A DNA stretch of 64,000 nucleotides from the NCBI GenBank assembly GCA_934254825.1, contig CAKQMB010000004.1:62001-126000 (forward strand). Direction: 5' to 3'. The notes beneath the pieces were generated by a model. That model was not told the DNA's origin, searched no databases, and worked only from the letters and a program-made list of their open reading frames with translations. The number at the start of each line of letters is the position of its first letter. Position 1 is the stretch's first letter. The stretch comes from an uncultured Clostridia bacterium (lineage in GTDB: Bacteria; Bacillota; Clostridia; Christensenellales; Borkfalkiaceae). Positions 27,920-36,262 of the stretch are shown here, piece after piece. The position numbers and the translations under genes are program-made.

Positions 27920-29656
27920 TTACGCCCTCTTTTTTAAATTTTTACACCCTATTATCCCCTCGAACGCCTCTTTCACGAGCGGAGCCGCGACCGTCGAACC
28001 GTATTTACCGCCGACGGGTTCGTCCACAACGCAAAGCGCGACGTATTCCGGATCGTCCGCAGGGAAAAATCCCACGAAACTCATAACGTATTTGCCTTGT
28101 GCTATCCGCCCGTTTTCGTATTTCTGCGCCGTACCCGTTTTACCGCCGACGCGGTACCCCTCTATGTACGCCTGTTTTCCGCTTCCTTTCGTTACGACGT
28201 CTTCGAGATAACCCCTCAGCGTTTCCGAAGCCTTTTCGCTTATCGTTCTTCGTAAAGCTTTGGGATTTATTATTTCGCATATTCTGCCGTCCGAATCGTA
28301 AATTTCGGAAACGAAATACGGCTCGTAATACATCCCGCCGTTCACCGCCGCGGAAACCGCCGCGACAAGCTGAATGGGAGTTACGGCGATAGTCTGTCCG
28401 AAACCTATTCTCGCAAGATCCCCGTTTGTCACCGCGGATTTCGGAACGAGCATTCCGATCGCTTCGCCGCCGTAATCCACGCCCGTGGTTTTCCCGAAAC
28501 CGAACGCGTCGATATACGAATAAAATACGTCCTTTCCGAGCGATAACGCGATATCCACGAAGCATGGGTTGCAACTGTTATTTAAAGCTTCCGCAAGCCT
28601 TTCGTTGGAATGTTTTCCGTTCGCATGGGTGGACCAGCATTTGATTTTTCGCCCGTCGACATATCTGTATCTGTTGGAATTGAAAACGTAATTTGCCGAA
28701 AACGCATTCGGATTGCCTTTTAAATTCTCCTCTATATTCGCGGCGGACGTTATGATTTTGAACGTCGAACCGGGTTCGTACGAGTCGACGATAAGATTAC
28801 ATCTCGACGCCGAATTCAAAAACGCCATATCGTCTCTCGGAATGTTGTTCAGGTCGAACGACGGATATTGAGAAACGGCAAGTATTTCGCCCGTTTTCGG
28901 TGACATTACGATTATCGACGCGGCTTTGGGCGAATATTCCTCTTCGGCGTGTTTTATTACCGAATCGCAAATTCTTTGTATCTCGTAATCAACTGTGAGT
29001 TTCAGATTAAGCCCGTTCGTCGCGGGAACGTATCTCGCGGCGGAGCCTTTGACGTCTTTTCCGACAAGATCCGCTTCGTAAAGAATTTCGCCGTCGTAGC
29101 CTTTGAGATATTCGTCGTACTTTTTCTCCAATCCGCTTTGCCCGCTTCCGTCCGCCGAAACATAACCGAGTATCTGAGCGAGAGACTCGCCGTAAGGATA
29201 ATTTCTTTCCGAATCTCTGCAAAAATAAACGCCGTCAAGCGAAAATGCGGCAAGTTCCTCGATTTTTTCGGGCGAAACCTGACGTTTTACCGTTATTTCG
29301 GAAACGGAGTCCGACCGCATTTTTTTTACAAGCGTATCGTAATTTGCGCCGAGCGACGAAGATAATATTTCTGCCGTTTTCTCAACGTCTTTAACGACTC
29401 TCGTTCTGATATAGACCGCATAAGACTGTTTGTTTTCCGCAAGAATTATTCCGTTTCTGTCGGTGACGGTTCCCCTCGCGGCTTTCACGGGAAGTTCTCT
29501 CGTCCATTGATCGACGGCTTTTTCCTGTAAAGATTTGCCGCTTATCACCTGAACGTAAAACACCCTCCCTAAAACCGACAAAAAAATAAAGGTTATCGCG
29601 GCAAGAGCCGCAAATAACCTCTTTCGTAACGTATTTATACTGAATATTCTGTTTAT
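27920..29656 (-). CDS. ftsI: Septal transpeptidase FtsI/PBP2-like, apparent AUA start codon
   Basis: Class B penicillin-binding protein that crosslinks septal peptidoglycan. The transpeptidase motifs are STFK (Ser near 297 in the 578-residue form), SCN near 361 and KTG near 506. No PASTA domain follows. No ATG, GTG or TTG in this frame precedes the membrane helix. The only conventional start is TTG at 29581, which has no ribosome site and would remove most of the helix. The ATA codon at 29656-29654 has GGGAG exactly 6 bases upstream, an in-frame stop just before it, and yields the expected short basic tail plus helix (NRIFSINTLRKRL, then LFAALAAITFIFLSVLG). I therefore place the start there; a sequence error is the alternative. 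Confidence 0.82.
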   Translation of the reverse strand: MNRIFSINTLRKRLFAALAAITFIFLSVLGRVFYVQVISGKSLQEKAVDQWTRELPVKAARGTVTDRNGIILAENKQSYAVYIRTRVVKDVEKTAEILSSSLGANYDTLVKKMRSDSVSEITVKRQVSPEKIEELAAFSLDGVYFCRDSERNYPYGESLAQILGYVSADGSGQSGLEKKYDEYLKGYDGEILYEADLVGKDVKGSAARYVPATNGLNLKLTVDYEIQRICDSVIKHAEEEYSPKAASIIVMSPKTGEILAVSQYPSFDLNNIPRDDMAFLNSASRCNLIVDSYEPGSTFKIITSAANIEENLKGNPNAFSANYVFNSNRYRYVDGRKIKCWSTHANGKHSNERLAEALNNSCNPCFVDIALSLGKDVFYSYIDAFGFGKTTGVDYGGEAIGMLVPKSAVTNGDLARIGFGQTIAVTPIQLVAAVSAAVNGGMYYEPYFVSEIYDSDGRICEIINPKALRRTISEKASETLRGYLEDVVTKGSGKQAYIEGYRVGGKTGTAQKYENGRIAQGKYVMSFVGFFPADDPEYVALCVVDEPVGGKYGSTVAAPLVKEAFEGIIGCKNLKKRA

Positions 29657-29700
29657 TTTTTACTCCCTTGCGGAAGCGACTTCGTTAAAATCTTTTCCGC

Positions 29701-30225
29701 TTATTTTGCTTTGACCATTCCGAAGTCTTCGGCTTTTTCTGCGATTACCGCGTCGCTTTTAACGTAATCGAGTTCTTCGGTAACCTTAGCGTATTCCTGC
29801 GTGAGCTCGGTGACTTTGTTCGCATAACCGCTTATGGACGTGTCGAGACTTTTAAGCATTCTGGAATTTATGACGATAAGCGAAAGGATAGTCGCAACGA
29901 CGAGAGCGTAAACGGCTATAAGAACCTTTCCTTTTGTGTTTATTTTGTATTTCTTTTGAAGATCGGTCTCGTTTTTCGGACGTACTTCTTCGTAAATATC
30001 GTTCTCCTCGTAGGACTCGAACTGCATCGTCGTCGACGAAGGCATAAGGTTTTCGTTGACTTCCTTTACGGGAGCCTGCTCGCGAACCTTTTCGCCGAGA
30101 ATTTTCGTATCGTCGGCATTATTCTGCAAATCGAGAATCTTGTCGAGATTCGTCGCGTCTTTTGCGTATTGTCTTTCTCTTACGTTTTCTTTTTCCAAAA
30201 CGTTTGTCTTTACGTTATTATACAT
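29701..30225 (-). CDS. ftsL: FtsL/DivIC-like septum protein
   Basis: Bitopic protein expected to join FtsQ/DivIB in the division complex. A long charged N-terminal cytoplasmic region (about 100 residues) is followed by one membrane helix (VLIAVYALVVATILSLIVI) and a short coiled coil, ending AEDFGMVKAK, the typical FtsL end. The first ATG (30231) lies one base from GGGAG, too close, so the second ATG at 30225 with 7-base spacing is preferred, giving 174 residues. Sequence conservation is low in this family; the call rests on topology and on its place between rsmH and ftsI. Confidence 0.85.
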   Translation of the reverse strand: MYNNVKTNVLEKENVRERQYAKDATNLDKILDLQNNADDTKILGEKVREQAPVKEVNENLMPSSTTMQFESYEENDIYEEVRPKNETDLQKKYKINTKGKVLIAVYALVVATILSLIVINSRMLKSLDTSISGYANKVTELTQEYAKVTEELDYVKSDAVIAEKAEDFGMVKAK

Positions 30226-30270
30226 ATTCATTCTCCCTGTAAATTATTATTTGTTTTGAGACTTACGAAT

Positions 30271-31203
30271 TTACACTTTTTCTGCAATCCGAAGTTTTGC
30301 GGAAGCCGCTCTCGGATTAAGGTTTTTCTCTTGTTCGCTTGCCTCTATCGGCTTTTTATTTATTTCAACGATCTCTCTTTTCTTTCCGCATACGCAAACG
30401 GGTAATCTTTTGTCGCATATACAGTCGGTTTCGAGATCCTTAAAAGTCCTTTTTACTATTCTGTCTTCAAGCGAATGGAATGTCATTACGACAAGTCTTC
30501 CGCCTTTTTTCAATGCTTTTACTATGTCTTTAAGACAATCGCCGAGTCCGTCGAGTTCTTCGTTGACTTCTATCCTTATCGCCTGAAAAACTTTTTTCGC
30601 GGGATGTCCGTTCTGCTTGAATTTGTACGGTATGCTTTCGTCGATTATTTTAACGAGTTCTTTCGTCGTGTCTATCGGCTTGACCTTTCTCGCTTCGCAG
30701 ATGTTCTTCGCGATATTGTCCGCAAACTTCTCTTCTCCGTAAACGGAAAAAATATAAGAAAGTTTCTGTTTGTCGTAAAGATTTACGACTTCCCATGCCG
30801 ATTTGGGATTTTCCCTGTTCATACGCATATCGAGCTTAGCCTCGCCCATATACGAAAAACCTCTTTCCCTGTTGTCGAGCTGATAACTGCTTACGCCGAG
30901 ATCGAGAATCGCTCCGTCGATGTTTTTTTCTCCCGCTTCTTTTAAAACTTCGGTAAAGTTTTTGAAGTTGGAATGAAAAAGTCTGAACCGACCGTTATAT
31001 TCTTTCAGTCTTTCTTCGGCGTTCTTTATGGCATCCGTATCGAGATCGGTTGCGATAAGTCTTCCCGAAGGGCTTGTCCGTTTTAATATTTCGGAAGAAT
31101 GCCCCGCTCCGCCGAGCGTTCCGTCGAAATACAAGCCGTCCGATTTCAGCTTCAACCCGTCCAGACACTCTTCGAGCATCACCGGGACGTGACGAAACTC
31201 CAT
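30271..31203 (-). CDS. rsmH: 16S rRNA (cytosine-1402-N4)-methyltransferase
   Basis: Methylates C1402 in the decoding site of 16S rRNA. The protein begins with the family start FRHVPVMLEECLDGL and has DGTLGGAGHSSEIL near residue 27 (SAM binding), DLGVSSYQLD near 101 and FHSLEDRIVK near 222. The 310 residues are normal. It starts one base after the mraZ stop, the standard mraZ-rsmH pair that opens dcw clusters. Confidence 0.97.
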   Translation of the reverse strand: MEFRHVPVMLEECLDGLKLKSDGLYFDGTLGGAGHSSEILKRTSPSGRLIATDLDTDAIKNAEERLKEYNGRFRLFHSNFKNFTEVLKEAGEKNIDGAILDLGVSSYQLDNRERGFSYMGEAKLDMRMNRENPKSAWEVVNLYDKQKLSYIFSVYGEEKFADNIAKNICEARKVKPIDTTKELVKIIDESIPYKFKQNGHPAKKVFQAIRIEVNEELDGLGDCLKDIVKALKKGGRLVVMTFHSLEDRIVKRTFKDLETDCICDKRLPVCVCGKKREIVEINKKPIEASEQEKNLNPRAASAKLRIAEKV

Positions 31204-31204
31204 A

Positions 31205-31630
31205 TTATCTTATCCTCTCGGCTAAAATATTGACGTAATCGTCGAAAGTCTTCTCTTTGAAGAATTCCGCTCTCGTCTCTTCACCCCAGATCTCCAATCT
31301 GTCGAAGCTACCGATCGTGACCACGTTCTTCTTTATCCCCGCATACTCGATAAGGTCGGGAGAAAGAGAAACTCTTCCGTGCTGATCCATCGTGATCGGG
31401 CGGAAGCTTGCCATATAAGCCGAAATCGCAAACTGACCTTCGCGGTCGAATTCCGAAATCTTGGACTTGTATTCTCTCGCTTTTTCTTCGACCACGTCCT
31501 TCGGAGTCACATAAATGCAATGATTGACGCCTTTACTGAGCAGAAACTCGTTCGGATCGATCTTGAATTTCGCGGGAATGCGTATTCTCTTTTTTTCATC
31601 GAGCTGATGCGCGATTTCTCCCGAAAACAT
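31205..31630 (-). CDS. mraZ: Transcriptional regulator MraZ
   Basis: AbrB-fold DNA-binding protein that usually represses its own dcw operon by binding repeats near the promoter. The duplicated family motif is present: EKKRIRIPAKFK near residue 12 and DQHGRVSLSPDL near 82. The ATG at 31630 has AGGAG 7-8 bases upstream, so it is preferred over the preceding TTG. Length is 141 residues. GGG-containing words (GGTGGGCGAGG) between the promoter and the start could be MraZ boxes, but I could not see a clear repeated array. Confidence 0.96.
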   Translation of the reverse strand: MFSGEIAHQLDEKKRIRIPAKFKIDPNEFLLSKGVNHCIYVTPKDVVEEKAREYKSKISEFDREGQFAISAYMASFRPITMDQHGRVSLSPDLIEYAGIKKNVVTIGSFDRLEIWGEETRAEFFKEKTFDDYVNILAERIR

Positions 31631-31694
31631 CAAATCTCTCCTTTAAAAGCGTTATCCCGTAAAGTAGACCTCGCCCACCAAACAGGTTACATAC

Positions 31695-31723
31695 ATTATA
31701 CACCCCCTTTTGAACACTGTCAA
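31695..31723 (-). promoter_or_regulatory. Promoter of the dcw operon
   Basis: A perfect consensus on the minus strand: TTGACA (31723-31718), 17 bases, TATAAT (31700-31695). It can drive the whole 13.5-kb mraZ-ftsZ series, as the genes are tightly packed with no terminator until 18.2 kb. Confidence 0.88.
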
Positions 31724-31827
31724 CCACTTTTTGAAAAATTTTATGTTTCACGTTAAAAGTTTTTTATAATTTTTAGTTTTTATTCACTTTTCTCAGGAAT
31801 AATTTTTCGTAAAATTCAAGATAAATT

Positions 31828-32532
31828 CTAAGATTTTATAAATACGGCGTCACCTGTGGGGTCGGAATTGTCAAAAGTGTTCAAAAAGTATCGTATTTCC
31901 CCGAAAGCGCGCTCTTCGCCGCTTATTATTTTTGAACTCGGGAAAACTTTTTTGAAATCGTTTTCCAACAATCCGTAATGCGTGCAACCTAAAAAAACAT
32001 ATTCGAAATTTTTCGGTAAATCTTTAAAAATTAAGGAAATATCTGGCTTTTTGCCGCCTTTCTTCCACACCTCGATATCGTGCGCGAGATCTTTTAAAGG
32101 CATTAAAACGACGTTTTCGTCCCCTCTTGCCAGGTCTTTTATATAAGCCGTTTTTGCCGTGAGCGGAGTGGTCAGAAGTAACCACCGCGAACCCTTTCGA
32201 CCACCACCCGAACTTTTGTTCGGTTTTCCCGTTTCGGGCGAAAAAGGGGTAACGAAAATCGTTTTTACGGGCAGATAGTCGCAAAAAGACTTTTCTACGC
32301 ACGACATCGTGTTGCATGCGACAACAAGAAGTTTCGGACAGAAAGACATTATCGTTTTTTTTGCCGAAAGAAATATATCGTGAAGTTCTTCTTCGCTTTT
32401 GCTGCCGAAAGGCATATTTTTCTCGTCGGCAAAATAAACGTAATTTTCATTCGGAAAAGCTTTTCTCGTCTTTTCGAAAAGAGCGGTTCCGCCCACTCCG
32501 CTGTCATAAAACACCACACATCTTTTATCCAT
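31828..32532 (-). CDS. murI: Glutamate racemase
   Basis: Makes D-glutamate for peptidoglycan. The family motifs are DSGVGG near residue 8, VACNTMSC near 70 with one catalytic Cys, and LGCTHYGLL near 180 with the second. The ATG at 32532 is chosen because it sits directly before the motif-bearing part and has AAGGCGG 6 bases upstream; a longer frame adds 14 unconserved residues. At 234 residues it is short for the family. It adjoins the dcw promoter in the same orientation but is a separate unit. Confidence 0.88.
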   Translation of the reverse strand: MDKRCVVFYDSGVGGTALFEKTRKAFPNENYVYFADEKNMPFGSKSEEELHDIFLSAKKTIMSFCPKLLVVACNTMSCVEKSFCDYLPVKTIFVTPFSPETGKPNKSSGGGRKGSRWLLLTTPLTAKTAYIKDLARGDENVVLMPLKDLAHDIEVWKKGGKKPDISLIFKDLPKNFEYVFLGCTHYGLLENDFKKVFPSSKIISGEERAFGEIRYFLNTFDNSDPTGDAVFIKS

Positions 32533-32559
32533 AATCCACCGCCTTGGTTGCATTATTTC

Positions 32560-32565
32560 ATTATA
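32560..32565 (-). promoter_or_regulatory. Possible -10 element of murI
   Basis: TATAAT on the minus strand, about 28 bases before the murI ATG and downstream of the preceding terminator. No good -35 element is visible at the right distance. Confidence 0.4.
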
Positions 32566-32590
32566 TGACGGCAAGACGAAAAAAGAACAA

Positions 32591-32624
32591 AACCCCGAAG
32601 TTCCTTTTTTGAAACTTCGGGGTT
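32591..32624. terminator. Intrinsic terminator after the zinc-ribbon gene
   Basis: A 12-bp perfect stem AACCCCGAAGTT/AACTTCGGGGTT with an A/T-rich loop; the minus-strand tail is TTGTTCTTTTTT. It separates this gene from murI. Confidence 0.85.
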
Positions 32625-32654
32625 TTTCAATTCCGTTATTCGGTTTTTGCAGGT

Positions 32655-33392
32655 TTAAAACGCCATAAGTATTCCGCTCACGAGGTTCAGCAAAATGCCG
32701 AGACAGCTCATAAGCGTGATCGCAAGCGAAACGGTATCTTTTTCTTTGATTTTATCGACGTGCAGAACAAGAGCTATAATACCCATAGCGTTGCCGCCGA
32801 TATAGAATAAAACGTTGAACACGACGCGGAAAAATCCGAAACCCAATCCGACGGAAATAAGAAAAGCAAATAATCCTTCGAGAGCAGCCACCGCGCTTAA
32901 CCCGAGACAAATTTTGTCTTTCAGACCGCCGTCCATAACGGGCGCGACCTTATATTCCGCCGCGTCTTCCGCTTCTTCGCGGATTTCTTCCTTACGGACT
33001 GTTTCTTTACGAACCTTTTCCTCTGCGGGAACTTTTGTTTCTTTATGTACTTTTTCCTTGCGGACTTCTTCTCCGTAAGCTTTTTCTTCGCGGATCGTTT
33101 CTTCTTTTTCCGCGGGCTTTACGGGTTCTTCCCGCACGGCTGTTTCCTCTGCGGGCTTTTCCTCGATTTTTACCGGTTCTTCCCTCTTAACTTCCTTTTC
33201 TTCGTTCACTTTCGCCTTTGGCTTATACTCGGATGCGGTTGTTCCGAGAGTGTCCGACACCGTGTAGCCGAGAGCCGATCCGATCGCAGCCTGTTCCTCG
33301 GCAGTTTTCCCCGATGTAAAGCAATATCCGCATTGAGGACAATAATCGGTCTGATCGTCAAGCTCAACCCCGCATACTTTACACTTTTTCAT
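32655..33392 (-). CDS. Zinc-ribbon membrane protein with a charged linker
   Basis: Function unknown. An N-terminal zinc ribbon (CKVCG...CPQCG, residues 4-22) is followed by a repetitive Glu/Lys/Arg/Val linker of about 100 residues with recurring EEPVK, VRKE and VHKE words, then three to four hydrophobic segments near 160-245. The arrangement suggests a membrane protein with a cytoplasmic metal-binding head. GAGGTGATT precedes the ATG and a consensus promoter lies upstream. It is a single-gene unit between murI and the divergent asd. Confidence 0.75.
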   Translation of the reverse strand: MKKCKVCGVELDDQTDYCPQCGYCFTSGKTAEEQAAIGSALGYTVSDTLGTTASEYKPKAKVNEEKEVKREEPVKIEEKPAEETAVREEPVKPAEKEETIREEKAYGEEVRKEKVHKETKVPAEEKVRKETVRKEEIREEAEDAAEYKVAPVMDGGLKDKICLGLSAVAALEGLFAFLISVGLGFGFFRVVFNVLFYIGGNAMGIIALVLHVDKIKEKDTVSLAITLMSCLGILLNLVSGILMAF

Positions 33393-33422
33393 ACAAAATC
33401 ACCTCTTTATTTTATTTTTTTA

Positions 33423-33451
33423 ATCATAACACAAAAAAAGCCTTATGTCAA
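33423..33451 (-). promoter_or_regulatory. Promoter of the zinc-ribbon protein gene
   Basis: On the minus strand TTGACA (33451-33446), 17 bases, TATGAT (33428-33423). Confidence 0.8.
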
Positions 33452-33529
33452 ACGAATGAACGTTCAAAAGCGTTTGAAAAAATTCGCATATAAAGTCACG
33501 TTTTTTACACGAGCGGAATATAATGGCGT

Positions 33530-34504
33530 ATGAATAAAAAGAATTACAACATAGCCGTCGTGGGCGCAACGGGTCTTATAGGCAAAAAATTTATCGAAGT
33601 ACTCGAAAAAAGGGGTTTTCCCGTGGAACGCCCGAGATTTTTCGCGTCCGAAAAAAGCGCGAATAAAAAAATAAGAGCTTTCGGAAAAGATTACCTCGTA
33701 GAGACGCTCGAAAACCTCAACGCAGGCGATATCGATTTCGCGTTTTTCTCCGCGGGAAAAGAAGTCGCTTTGAAATACGCGCCCGTTTTTGCAAAAGCCG
33801 GCGCGACGGTCATCGACAATTCGAGCGCGTTCAGAAATTTCAGGGATATTCCGCTCGTCATACCGGAAATCAACGGTTCGCAAATAAAAACGACAGACAA
33901 AATTATCGCCAACCCGAACTGCTCTACGATAATCGCGCTCACGCCGCTTAAAAACATTATAAATAAATACGGTCTGAAAAGAATAATTTATTCGACATAT
34001 CAGGCGGTGAGCGGGAGCGGAATGAAAGGCGTAAGAGACCTTCTGCTTACGAGACACGGCTTTTCGCCCGAATTTTACGATTACGACATTTCGGAAACGT
34101 GTTTACCCGTAATAGGCGAAATTTTGCCCGACGGAAACACCGAGGAAGAACTTAAAATGATAAACGAAACGAGAAAGATCACCGGACTCGACGTTGCCGT
34201 TTCGGCAACGTGCGTAAGAGTGCCGATCGAAAACTGTCACGGAATAAGCGTTGAAATCGAAACCGAAAAACCCGTGAATACGGCGACGCTCGCAAGCGAA
34301 GCGGAATACTCCTCCGTCCGATTTTCCCCGATACCCGTAACCTCGGAAGCGGACGGGAAAGACGAGGTAATTTTCGGAAGAATAAGAAAAAGCAATGTTT
34401 TCAAAAACGGTTTTTCTTATTTCGTCGTAGGCGACAACACTCTCAAAGGCGCGGCTTTGAACGCCGTTCAGATTGCGGAGGCGATAATAAAAATCAGGCG
34501 TTAA
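33530..34504 (+). CDS. asd: Aspartate-semialdehyde dehydrogenase
   Basis: NADPH-dependent enzyme at the branch to diaminopimelate, lysine, threonine and methionine. The Rossmann start is NIAVVGATGLIGKKF, the active-site Cys is in NPNCSTI near residue 127, and the YQAVSGSG and RVP motifs follow. The 324 residues are normal for the bacterial form. No good ribosome site is present; instead TATAAT at 33519-33524 places the expected transcript start almost at the ATG, so the mRNA may be leaderless. The mDAP-type MurE in this window is a user of its pathway. The stop overlaps a 16-bp dispersed repeat. Confidence 0.95.
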   Translation: MNKKNYNIAVVGATGLIGKKFIEVLEKRGFPVERPRFFASEKSANKKIRAFGKDYLVETLENLNAGDIDFAFFSAGKEVALKYAPVFAKAGATVIDNSSAFRNFRDIPLVIPEINGSQIKTTDKIIANPNCSTIIALTPLKNIINKYGLKRIIYSTYQAVSGSGMKGVRDLLLTRHGFSPEFYDYDISETCLPVIGEILPDGNTEEELKMINETRKITGLDVAVSATCVRVPIENCHGISVEIETEKPVNTATLASEAEYSSVRFSPIPVTSEADGKDEVIFGRIRKSNVFKNGFSYFVVGDNTLKGAALNAVQIAEAIIKIRR

Positions 34505-34515
34505 TCGGCTTATAG
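34500..34515 (+). repeat. Dispersed 16-bp repeat, copy A
   Basis: GTTAATCGGCTTATAG overlapping the asd stop codon, 24 bases from the recombinase gene end. Copies B (53083-53098, opposite orientation, identical) and C (62443-62458, one mismatch) lie on either side of most of the capsule genes. Confidence 0.6.
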
Positions 34516-34538
34516 ACTGCTTTTTGCATATTGATCGA

Positions 34539-36017
34539 CTAATTTTCGTCGACAATTCTATCGTAAGCCGACTTTATAAGATGCACGTCGATTTTATCTT
34601 TCGTTAAAACGACCTTTTCGACAACGCTTCTTATAACACGCTGTTTTGCTCTTTCGTCCATTTTATCCCAGGTGTCCGGAAGAGTCCGAAGCGCTTCGAT
34701 TTTTTTGAGCGCGAGTTTTTCCATAGTCTTTTTTTCGCTTTCCGCCGAAATATCGCGTTCGAGTTTTTTTATCTTTTTCAAAAGAGAGGAAGCTTGTTCT
34801 AAAAGCTCCTCGTCTCCGAGCTTTCTGTATGCCGAAACGAGCCTCGAATACTCGACGGAAAGCCTTTCTTTTTTTGCCGTAAGTCCGTCGGTTATTTCGT
34901 TTTCGGTAAAACCCGAACGGGCTTTTTCTTCTCCGTATTCGACGGCAAATCGCATAACGGTATCGGCGACGGCTCTTTCGATTTCTTCGGCTTCGAAAAT
35001 CACGTTCCGACAGTGTTCGTCTTTAACGAGATATTTTTTCGTGCTGTTCGGAAAAAAAGAATAACAAAGAATTTTCAGTTTCGCTTTCTCCCCGCTTCCC
35101 CAGCGCATATATCGCATTTTTCCGCCGCAACACCCGCACTCCAAAAGAGACGACAGCAGATAAACCGAGCCGCTTCTTTTAACGCTTTTGCTTGCAAGTA
35201 TTCTCTGCGCAAGCTCGAAAGTTTCCTCGTCCGTTATCGATTGATGTCTGCCGCGATAACTTTCTCCGCGATAATAAACCTCTCCCAAATAAATCCTGTT
35301 CCGCAAAATATTAAAAACGGCTTTGTCGGACGACAAGCCTAAAATATCCGCTATTTTTTTCGGAGAATAACCTGTGGTTGTATAAATCTCGAATACTTTC
35401 CGAACTTTTTCGGCTTCTTCGGGGAAAACTACGAGCTCGCCTTCTTTTTTCGAGTACTTGTAACCGTACGGCGGCAATCCTCCGCCTTTCCAGAACCCCT
35501 CTTTCGCGCGTTGCACTCTGCCGCTCGTAAGTTTCGAAATAATCGCGTCGTGATCGAATTCGGCGAAAATGGATAATATAGAGATAAGTATTCCGTAAGT
35601 TTGCCTGCTTCTCGAATCTACGTTATCTTTTACGGCGTAGAAATCGCATTTCGCTTTTTCGCATTGCTCTTTTAAAAATTTAAGAATTATCATCTGCGTT
35701 CTGCCGATACGATCGAGACTGTAAGTTATAACGAGTTTAACCCTCCCCTCCTCCATAAGTTCGCACATTTTCGAAAATGCGGGGCGGATTTCGTTCATAC
35801 CCGTATAACCGTCGTCGACAAAAATAAACACGTTCTTTATTTCGTATGCCTCGACGTAACGTTTTATCGCATTATACTGCACGTCGAGTCCATACCCCTC
35901 CTGCGCCTGAGAGTCCGTCGAAACGCGGAGATACACCGCGGTTATCTCGTTATCGTCGTCGGTTATTTTATCGTAAGACGGATAATCGAATTCAATTTTC
36001 TTGCTTTTTTCTTTCAT
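34539..36017 (-). CDS. Large serine recombinase
   Basis: Site-specific recombinase of the resolvase/invertase superfamily, cutting DNA through a serine. The catalytic domain is about residues 25-165 with the nucleophile in AVYLRVSTDSQ (Ser33) and YSLDRIGR near 100. The Recombinase domain is near 180-280 (PPYGYKYSK, then SPKKIADILGL). A zinc ribbon follows near 290-350 (ECGCCGGKMRY), then a coiled coil near 380-440. All expected parts are present, so it should be active. Its ATG overlaps the stop of a 49-residue upstream gene (ATGA). No cargo or structural genes accompany it. Confidence 0.92.
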   Translation of the reverse strand: MKEKSKKIEFDYPSYDKITDDDNEITAVYLRVSTDSQAQEGYGLDVQYNAIKRYVEAYEIKNVFIFVDDGYTGMNEIRPAFSKMCELMEEGRVKLVITYSLDRIGRTQMIILKFLKEQCEKAKCDFYAVKDNVDSRSRQTYGILISILSIFAEFDHDAIISKLTSGRVQRAKEGFWKGGGLPPYGYKYSKKEGELVVFPEEAEKVRKVFEIYTTTGYSPKKIADILGLSSDKAVFNILRNRIYLGEVYYRGESYRGRHQSITDEETFELAQRILASKSVKRSGSVYLLSSLLECGCCGGKMRYMRWGSGEKAKLKILCYSFFPNSTKKYLVKDEHCRNVIFEAEEIERAVADTVMRFAVEYGEEKARSGFTENEITDGLTAKKERLSVEYSRLVSAYRKLGDEELLEQASSLLKKIKKLERDISAESEKKTMEKLALKKIEALRTLPDTWDKMDERAKQRVIRSVVEKVVLTKDKIDVHLIKSAYDRIVDEN

Positions 36018-36163
36018 CGGTCGTTGCGTTTGTTTTTAAGCTCTTCGATATAGCGATAATACGTTTCGTTTACGGCATTTCTTACGATTTCGCTTATGCA
36101 TTTGTAATTTTTGATTTCGTCGTTCTCGATTTTGTCTTCGTTCATATAAATATTCACTTTCAT
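36014..36163 (-). CDS. Small ribbon-helix-helix-like protein, coupled to the recombinase
   Basis: A 49-residue frame begins MKVNIYMNEDKIENDEIKN and continues with CISEIVRNAVNETYYRYIEE. A short beta-strand-like start, a charged helix, and an SEIVRNAVNE helix recall CopG/Arc-type repressors, though the likeness is by eye only. Its TGA overlaps the recombinase ATG in an ATGA, a strong sign of coupled expression. No good ribosome site precedes the ATG at 36163, nor the alternative internal ATG at 36145-36143. The likely role is control of the recombinase, which is inference. Confidence 0.55.
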   Translation of the reverse strand: MKVNIYMNEDKIENDEIKNYKCISEIVRNAVNETYYRYIEELKNKRNDR

Positions 36164-36211
36164 AAAAAGTATTATTTCGTTTTTTTATTTTTTTAAACGG
36201 CTTTCAATCGA

Positions 36212-36240
36212 TAGACTTTTTACGCGAAACGACGTAAAAT
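36212..36240 (+). promoter_or_regulatory. Promoter of the TIM-barrel sugar isomerase gene
   Basis: TAGACT (36212-36217), 17 bases, TAAAAT (36235-36240), with the ATG 22 bases further. Confidence 0.6.
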
Positions 36241-36262
36241 AAAAGAAAAAACGAGGTTATAT

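Noticed and set aside
34539..36017. Classification of the recombinase as part of a prophage or conjugative element
   Set aside because: No phage structural, replication or conjugation genes lie within many kilobases on either side.
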